From the NCBI GenBank assembly GCA_041493205.1, contig JBGPYM010000032.1, positions 1 to 17,895 on the forward strand: a DNA stretch of 17,895 nt. Direction: 5' to 3'. Numbering within the stretch: position 1 is the first letter of the stretch; each line of letters starts with the position of its first letter. Below the pieces are notes generated by a model that was not told the origin of the DNA, ran no database searches, and saw nothing but the letters and a program-made list of their open reading frames with translations. Made by a program: the position numbers and the translations under genes. This document shows positions 13,894-17,895 of the stretch, in pieces. The DNA comes from JBGPYM01 sp041493205. GTDB lineage: Bacteria; Bacteroidota; Ignavibacteria; UBA10030; UBA6906.

Positions 13894-14494
13894 AAAGTTC
13901 GCCGATGACCTTCCTGTTGTCAAACAGATATGCGAGTCCCGTCCCCACGGTGGAAAGCATCACGGTCAGCATCATGCCGAAGAGGACCTGCGGATGCATC
14001 AGCGTATCGATCGTGGGACCGAACTCTCCGTACAAGGGCGGGATGCTGCGTCCGACGTAGAGAATGAGGATGTAATAGATCACGACGAACTGGCCGAATG
14101 TCTTCGCCTGGGCGCCCTTCGTGGTGATGATCGGCTTGTCCAGGTATTCCGCATAGGTCCGGAGGCCCGTGATCAGAAAATCCCGGATGATGACGATCCA
14201 GACCATCCATCCGTCGATGAGGTTGAGCCCGACAAATGCCAGCAGGGCCGCGGAGGAAAGCACCTTGTCAGCAAGGGGGTCCAGGAATTTGCCCCAGCGT
14301 GTCGTGTATCCCATCTTGCGCGCGATCCAGCCGTCATACCAGTCGGTCAGCGCGGCCACGATAAAGACAACGAGCGAGAGTTGGAGGTAAAACGGCGACG
14401 AGGACATCACGAAGACAACGAACACCGGGGTGAGCAGGACCCGGAGCAGGGTGAGTTGATTGGGGAGGTTGAGCTGGACTTCAAGCCTTGGCAT
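13868..14494 (-). CDS. pgsA: CDP-diacylglycerol--glycerol-3-phosphate 3-phosphatidyltransferase
   Basis: The 208-residue integral membrane enzyme makes phosphatidylglycerophosphate from CDP-diacylglycerol and glycerol 3-phosphate. It has the complete CDP-alcohol phosphotransferase motif D-x2-DG-x2-AR-x8-G-x3-D-x3-D: D51, D54-G55, A58-R59, G68, D72, D76. The N-terminal NLPNQLTLLRVLLTPVFV is typical of PgsA. ATG 14494 gives the family-normal N-terminus. The frame is open 82 codons further but runs through rpmB in another frame and is not PgsA-like. The ribosome binding site is weak (GGGA). The product is the substrate of PgpA, encoded in the overlapping next gene. Confidence 0.95.
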   Translation of the reverse strand: MPRLEVQLNLPNQLTLLRVLLTPVFVVFVMSSSPFYLQLSLVVFIVAALTDWYDGWIARKMGYTTRWGKFLDPLADKVLSSAALLAFVGLNLIDGWMVWIVIIRDFLITGLRTYAEYLDKPIITTKGAQAKTFGQFVVIYYILILYVGRSIPPLYGEFGPTIDTLMHPQVLFGMMLTVMLSTVGTGLAYLFDNRKVIGELYERFRSQR

Positions 14495-14568
14495 GCGCGG
14501 GTCCCGGGAGGAGAGGAACGTTGGAGCGGTCAGGGAGGGAGCAATCTGCCGCGGCAAGCATGAGGGGC

Positions 14569-14760
14569 TTATGCGACCTTGAGCACCTTGTTCGACTTGA
14601 TGCAGTTCGTACAGACCGTCAGGCGTGTCGTCCGCCCGTCCACCCGTGCACGGACCTCCTGGAGGTTCGGCAACCAGCGGCGGCGGGTTCTGTTGTGGGC
14701 GTGGCTGATATTGTTTCCGCTGACCGGCTTCTTCCCGCAAATATCACAAACTTTTGCCAT
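14569..14760 (-). CDS. rpmB: Large ribosomal subunit protein bL28
   Basis: The 63-residue basic protein has the bL28 sequence MAKVCDICGKKPVSGNNISHAHNRT, then RRRWLPNLQEVRA and VCTNCIKSNKV. Two CxxC pairs (C5/C8 and C50/C53) show the zinc-ribbon form. The ATG at 14760 has no strong Shine-Dalgarno. A longer frame reading upstream from it crosses the rpmB promoter and antisense tsaD and is not real. The gene is the first of its minus-strand block, 74 nt before pgsA, with a good promoter upstream. No terminator separates it from pgsA. Confidence 0.97.
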   Translation of the reverse strand: MAKVCDICGKKPVSGNNISHAHNRTRRRWLPNLQEVRARVDGRTTRLTVCTNCIKSNKVLKVA

Positions 14761-14793
14761 GCTGCTATCCAGGCTATGAGACATCAGGCTTTC

Positions 14794-14822
14794 AATATAA
14801 TCAAAAAAACAGTTCTGTGCAA
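14794..14822 (-). promoter_or_regulatory. Candidate promoter of rpmB and the downstream block
   Basis: On the minus strand TTGCAC (14817-14822) and TATATT (14794-14799, five of six consensus bases) are separated by exactly 17 nt, within an AT-rich stretch that includes seven T residues. Transcription would start near 14787, about 27 nt before the rpmB ATG. Confidence 0.65.
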
Positions 14823-14829
14823 CCGTTCC

Positions 14830-14858
14830 TTGAAATTCAGAGGCGCAATGCGTACCAT
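14830..14858 (+). promoter_or_regulatory. Candidate promoter of tsaD
   Basis: TTGAAA (14830-14835, five of six consensus bases) and TACCAT (14853-14858, four of six) are separated by 17 nt. Transcription would start near 14865, about 23 nt before the tsaD ATG. The -35 lies only 7 nt from the -35 of the divergent rpmB promoter. Confidence 0.6.
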
Positions 14859-14887
14859 AGCGAATCACGGGGGAAAGCGCCGCCGCA

Positions 14888-15907
14888 ATGAAGGTTCTTG
14901 GAATCGAAACGTCATGTGACGAGACATCCGCCGCCGTGGTGGACGAGGGACGGGTGCTCTCCAACGTCATTGCATCGCAGTCCGTGCACGAAAAGTACGG
15001 CGGCGTGGTGCCGGAGCTCGCGTCCCGTGCGCACCAGCGCCTCATTATCGAAGTTGTTGATGAGGCGCTCGGGAAGGCAGGGGTGGCCCGCACCGATCTC
15101 GGAGGGATCGCCGCTACCAGGGGGCCGGGTCTGGTCGGTGCCCTCCTCGTCGGGCTCAGCTTCGGCAAGGCCCTTGCCTACGGCCTGGGAAAACCGTTCG
15201 CGGGGATCAACCACATGGAAGGACATTTGTATTCGAATTTCCTGATGGAGGAACCGCCCGGGTATCCCTTCCTCTCTCTGATCGTTTCGGGCGGTCATAC
15301 GATGCTGGTGCATGTAACAGAACCCCTCCGGCACACACTCCTTGGGCAGACCCGGGATGATGCCGCAGGTGAAGCGTTCGATAAGGTTGCCAAGATGCTG
15401 GGGCTCGGATACCCTGGAGGCCCCGCCATCGACCGGCTCGCTGCCGGGGGAAATCCTGCCGCAGTACGGTTCCCGCGTTCGTATCTGGAAGAAGGAACGT
15501 TTGATTTCAGCTTCAGCGGAATCAAAACTGCCGTCCTTTATTATCTGCGCCGCGAAGGGGCCGGGGAGCAGGGTGCGGCATCACGGCTCTGGGACGAGCG
15601 CCGGCTTGCGGATGTCTGCGCCAGCTTCCAGGCGGCGGTTGTGGATGTGCTCGCCGCAAAAACCCTTGCCGCGGCATCGCACACCGGCACGCGGACGATC
15701 TGCCTGGCGGGAGGGGTCTCGGCAAACTCCGCGCTCCGTGCCCGCATGAGTGCAGAGGCCGCCCGGGCGGGAATTCGCGTGTACACGCCACGGCTCGAAT
15801 ATTGCATGGATAACGGGGCAATGATTGCCTATGTGGGAAACCTCAGGCTCACGCGCGGCATGATCTCCCCCTTTTCAGTTCCTGCCGATGCGGGGCTCTC
15901 CCTCTGA
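14888..15907 (+). CDS. tsaD: tRNA threonylcarbamoyladenosine transferase subunit TsaD
   Basis: The 339-residue protein transfers the threonylcarbamoyl group to A37 of ANN-decoding tRNAs, together with TsaB and TsaE. The N-terminal LGIETSCDETSAAVV is the ASKHA-fold signature. H109 and H113 (INHMEGH) and D308 (CMDNGAMIAY) are the metal ligands. SGGHTMLV (134-141), GEAFDKVAKMLGLGYPGGPAIDRLA and LAGGVSANSALR are also diagnostic. The length is typical. The ATG at 14888 is preceded by GGGGGAAAG about 10 nt upstream. A promoter lies just before. The next gene starts 23 nt after its stop, so the two are probably cotranscribed. tsaB and tsaE are not in the window. Confidence 0.97.
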   Translation: MKVLGIETSCDETSAAVVDEGRVLSNVIASQSVHEKYGGVVPELASRAHQRLIIEVVDEALGKAGVARTDLGGIAATRGPGLVGALLVGLSFGKALAYGLGKPFAGINHMEGHLYSNFLMEEPPGYPFLSLIVSGGHTMLVHVTEPLRHTLLGQTRDDAAGEAFDKVAKMLGLGYPGGPAIDRLAAGGNPAAVRFPRSYLEEGTFDFSFSGIKTAVLYYLRREGAGEQGAASRLWDERRLADVCASFQAAVVDVLAAKTLAAASHTGTRTICLAGGVSANSALRARMSAEAARAGIRVYTPRLEYCMDNGAMIAYVGNLRLTRGMISPFSVPADAGLSL

Positions 15908-15930
15908 CTCCGGATGACAATACCGCACGC

Positions 15931-17895
15931 ATGACCCGCCCCGAAGTCCGCCACCCGGGCCGTATCGCTCTCTTCCTCATTCTCCTCGGCACGGCGTGGA
16001 CCTGCTGGCTGCTTGCCGATGCCTGGAAGGTCAACGGCGGGCCCGGGTTCCCCCTCGATGATCCATGGATACATCTTCAGTTCGCCCGAAATCTGCACGA
16101 CACCGGCACATACTCCTTTAATAGGCACGAGGCGGTGACCGCAGGCTCCACGTCGCCGCTTTACACGTTGATGCTCGCCGCGGGGTTCTTTCTCACGTCC
16201 GACGAGATGATCCTCAGCTATTCACTCGGACTCTTCTTTTTCGCCGTTGCGGCGTTCTTCTTTTACCGGCTCTGCCTGCACCTCTTCCCAGGGTCACCTG
16301 CCGCGGCGTTGACCGGGTTAGTGCTGTTTCTCCTCGAACCCCGCATGCAATGGGCGGCCCTCTCCGGGATGGAAACGACCCTGTTCATAGCAGGGATGCT
16401 TGCATGCTTCTATTATTTTGCAACCGGACGATGGAACCTTCTGGCGCTCAGCTGTGGCCTGCTCTTCTGGGTTCGTCCTGAGGCTCTCCTGCTCATGCTG
16501 GCGCTGGGCATCGGGGCGCTCATGGCCAATCTCCGGGACAACGCCTCCGGCGAAAACATTGCGGCGAACGTCTTTGTCCGGTCGCTCTGGACACGGACGC
16601 GCATGCCTCTGGGAATCCTCGCCGGGTGCGTCGCTCCCTATGTGCTGATGAACCTTCTCCTTTCGGGAACCCTTCTCCCCAATTCCGTTGCAGCGAAGCT
16701 GGGCTACTACTACCCGGAACAGGGAGCGTTTTTCTCCGACCTGGCAGAGTTCCTCGGAGGTCATCATTTTCTGATCGTGGCGCCTCTCGCGCTCGCAGGG
16801 TGTGTGGTGGCAGTGAGGGACACGATGACCCGGCAGGGCACGTTACGCCTGGTGCTTCTGGTGTGGTGTGCGGGGATGATTCTCACATTCGGACTGAAAC
16901 TCCCCTACCTGTATCAACAGGGACGTTACCTCATGCCGGTGATTCCTCCCGTCCTGATCCTGGCCCTGACAGGGGGGCACGCCGCCATCGACTGGATGCG
17001 CAGTCGATGGGAGCAGCAGGTGCGCAACCGTGGAGCGGTGGTTGGGGTGTCCGGTGCTCTTGCTCTCATTGTCGTTGTGCAGTTCATCATCAGGGATTCC
17101 GCTCTGGCCCGCGAGTACACGGGCGCCTGCGGGCATGTCAGAGATCTTCAGGTCGCCACTGCGCGGTGGATCCGGGAGAACACGCCCGCCGATGCGGTGG
17201 TCGCGACCCACGACATCGGAGCGATCGGATTCTATTCTGGAAGGCGGATTGTTGACATCGCCGGGCTCGTCGATCCCGGGTTTATCCCGTTTGTTCGACA
17301 GCTCGACTCGCTCCCCTCGTATTGTGTACGGAAGCATGTCACGTATCTGGCGGTCCTGCGCAACTGGTACGAGGTGGTGAACGTCAACCCGGTGTTCCGC
17401 AGAGGAAATCCTGACGATGAACTCATGGAAGTGTTCCCCTTCGACGCATCGCGCATTCACTTCGTCCGACCTGAGGCGACGAACGCGGTCGGACAGGGGC
17501 TTGCCTTCCTGCGGAAGGGCGACATTGCGCGGGCCGGAGTGATCCTGGAAAGTGCGGTGAACCTCGATCCGCTCTCATCGCGAAGCCACCTCAGTCTCGG
17601 TCTCGCCCGCCAGGCAGTCGGTCAGCGGAAACGCGCAGAGGAATCTTTCCGGACCGCCGTTGCCCTCCAGCCCGACCTCTGGTCGGCGCAGATCGCCCTC
17701 GCGCAGATGGAGGCGGAACAGGGGCGTGCAGACGACGGCATCAGCCGGCTGCGCATGGTGATTGCGATGAAACCCGATCTTGGAGCGGCCTCGACGCTCC
17801 TCGCCGACATGTACACGCGGTGGAAGGCAGACTCCCTCGCGTCGCAGAAAGTCCTGGTGGAGTATCAGCGTCGCAAACAGAAAGGGAGGGGAGAC
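15931..17895 (+). CDS. Polytopic membrane protein, GT-C glycosyltransferase-like, with C-terminal TPR repeats (3' end outside window)
   Basis: This frame is open for 655 codons to the window end without a stop. About ten hydrophobic segments lie in residues 12-390, the first at 12-30. After the first one comes FPLDDPWIHLQFARNL with D43-D44, resembling the acidic motif in the first outer loop of GT-C lipid-linked-sugar glycosyltransferases. A non-membrane part follows: TARWIRENTPADAVV, then THDIGAIGFYSGRRIVDIAGLVDP (starting 426), a stretch also seen in other bacterial membrane proteins of this type. From about 515 to 650 there are at least three TPR-like units (AFLRKGDIARAGVILESAV, SLGLARQAVGQRKRAEESF, ALAQMEAEQGRADDGISRL). 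ATG 15931 lacks a good ribosome binding site. It is an envelope protein that may transfer a sugar from a polyprenyl carrier; substrate and acceptor are unknown. Confidence 0.78.
   Translation, partial: MTRPEVRHPGRIALFLILLGTAWTCWLLADAWKVNGGPGFPLDDPWIHLQFARNLHDTGTYSFNRHEAVTAGSTSPLYTLMLAAGFFLTSDEMILSYSLGLFFFAVAAFFFYRLCLHLFPGSPAAALTGLVLFLLEPRMQWAALSGMETTLFIAGMLACFYYFATGRWNLLALSCGLLFWVRPEALLLMLALGIGALMANLRDNASGENIAANVFVRSLWTRTRMPLGILAGCVAPYVLMNLLLSGTLLPNSVAAKLGYYYPEQGAFFSDLAEFLGGHHFLIVAPLALAGCVVAVRDTMTRQGTLRLVLLVWCAGMILTFGLKLPYLYQQGRYLMPVIPPVLILALTGGHAAIDWMRSRWEQQVRNRGAVVGVSGALALIVVVQFIIRDSALAREYTGACGHVRDLQVATARWIRENTPADAVVATHDIGAIGFYSGRRIVDIAGLVDPGFIPFVRQLDSLPSYCVRKHVTYLAVLRNWYEVVNVNPVFRRGNPDDELMEVFPFDASRIHFVRPEATNAVGQGLAFLRKGDIARAGVILESAVNLDPLSSRSHLSLGLARQAVGQRKRAEESFRTAVALQPDLWSAQIALAQMEAEQGRADDGISRLRMVIAMKPDLGAASTLLADMYTRWKADSLASQKVLVEYQRRKQKGRGD

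Noticed and set aside
14495..14568. Palindrome TGCCGCGGCA between rpmB and pgsA as an operator or terminator
   Set aside because: Ten bases of GC-rich palindrome are expected by chance in this composition; there is no U-tract and no second copy in the window.
14569..15168. Minus-strand frame of 199 codons ending in bL28, suggesting an N-terminal fusion
   Set aside because: The extra part is antisense to tsaD and crosses both divergent promoters; bL28 is complete from ATG 14760.
1..17895. Defence islands, mobile elements, CRISPR, toxin-antitoxin or biosynthetic clusters
   Set aside because: All sizeable frames are accounted for by housekeeping families or the GT-C/TPR protein; no direct-repeat arrays, transposase motifs or integrase motifs were seen.

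Overview
The window is a gene-dense, GC-rich bacterial chromosome segment made almost entirely of housekeeping genes. Nineteen protein genes are supported, and two of them run off the window ends. Canonical Shine-Dalgarno sites (for example before recA, rpsF, korB and rpsR) show ordinary bacterial translation. The two-subunit ferredoxin-dependent 2-oxoacid oxidoreductase, the CTC-type bL25 with a Lys/Ala/Glu tail, and the PolB-exonuclease-like protein beside recX together suggest a Gram-negative anaerobe or microaerophile of the Bacteroidota/Chlorobiota/Ignavibacteriota assemblage. That placement is an inference from gene content, not a proven assignment.

Layout. (1) 1-695, minus: 5' part of an NrnA-like DHH phosphoesterase. 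(2) 762-7267, minus: one long co-directional block, prs-rplY-pth-rpsF-rpsR-rplI-korA-korB, starting at a sigma70-like promoter near 7294-7322 and ending at a strong intrinsic terminator at 705-736. It combines PRPP synthesis, translation factors and 2-oxoacid:ferredoxin oxidoreductase. (3) 7379-8809, plus: an alpha/beta hydrolase followed 9 nt later by the biotin transporter component bioY; the mRNA looks leaderless. (4) 8840-14760, minus: rpmB-pgsA-pgpA-cinA-thpR-recA-recX-exonuclease, ending at a terminator (8801-8834) that also contains the bioY stop codon. It joins phospholipid synthesis, NMN/nucleotide salvage, RNA-end processing and recombination, with many 4-30 nt overlaps or short gaps. 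(5) 14888-17895, plus: tsaD (t6A tRNA modification), then a large polytopic GT-C-like membrane protein with a C-terminal TPR region, cut by the window end.

Regulation visible in sequence. Four promoter candidates, in two divergent pairs (prs/hydrolase and rpmB/tsaD), all start with TTG, have exactly 17-nt spacers and have a -10 beginning TA. Two clear intrinsic terminators mark operon ends. A 14-bp hairpin sits between recA and recX, where E. coli has its read-through terminator. The rpsF leader can form three hairpins, one holding the ribosome binding site in its loop.

No stretch of more than 300 bases lacks a gene; the longest gaps (about 111 and 127 bases) are the two divergent promoter regions. 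I saw no tRNA, rRNA, CRISPR array, insertion sequence, phage gene or toxin-antitoxin pair. I found no convincing novel multi-gene system. The most unusual items are the GT-C/TPR membrane protein, the oxidoreductase genes placed behind a ribosomal-protein operon, the exonuclease overlapping recX, and the hydrolase-bioY pair.
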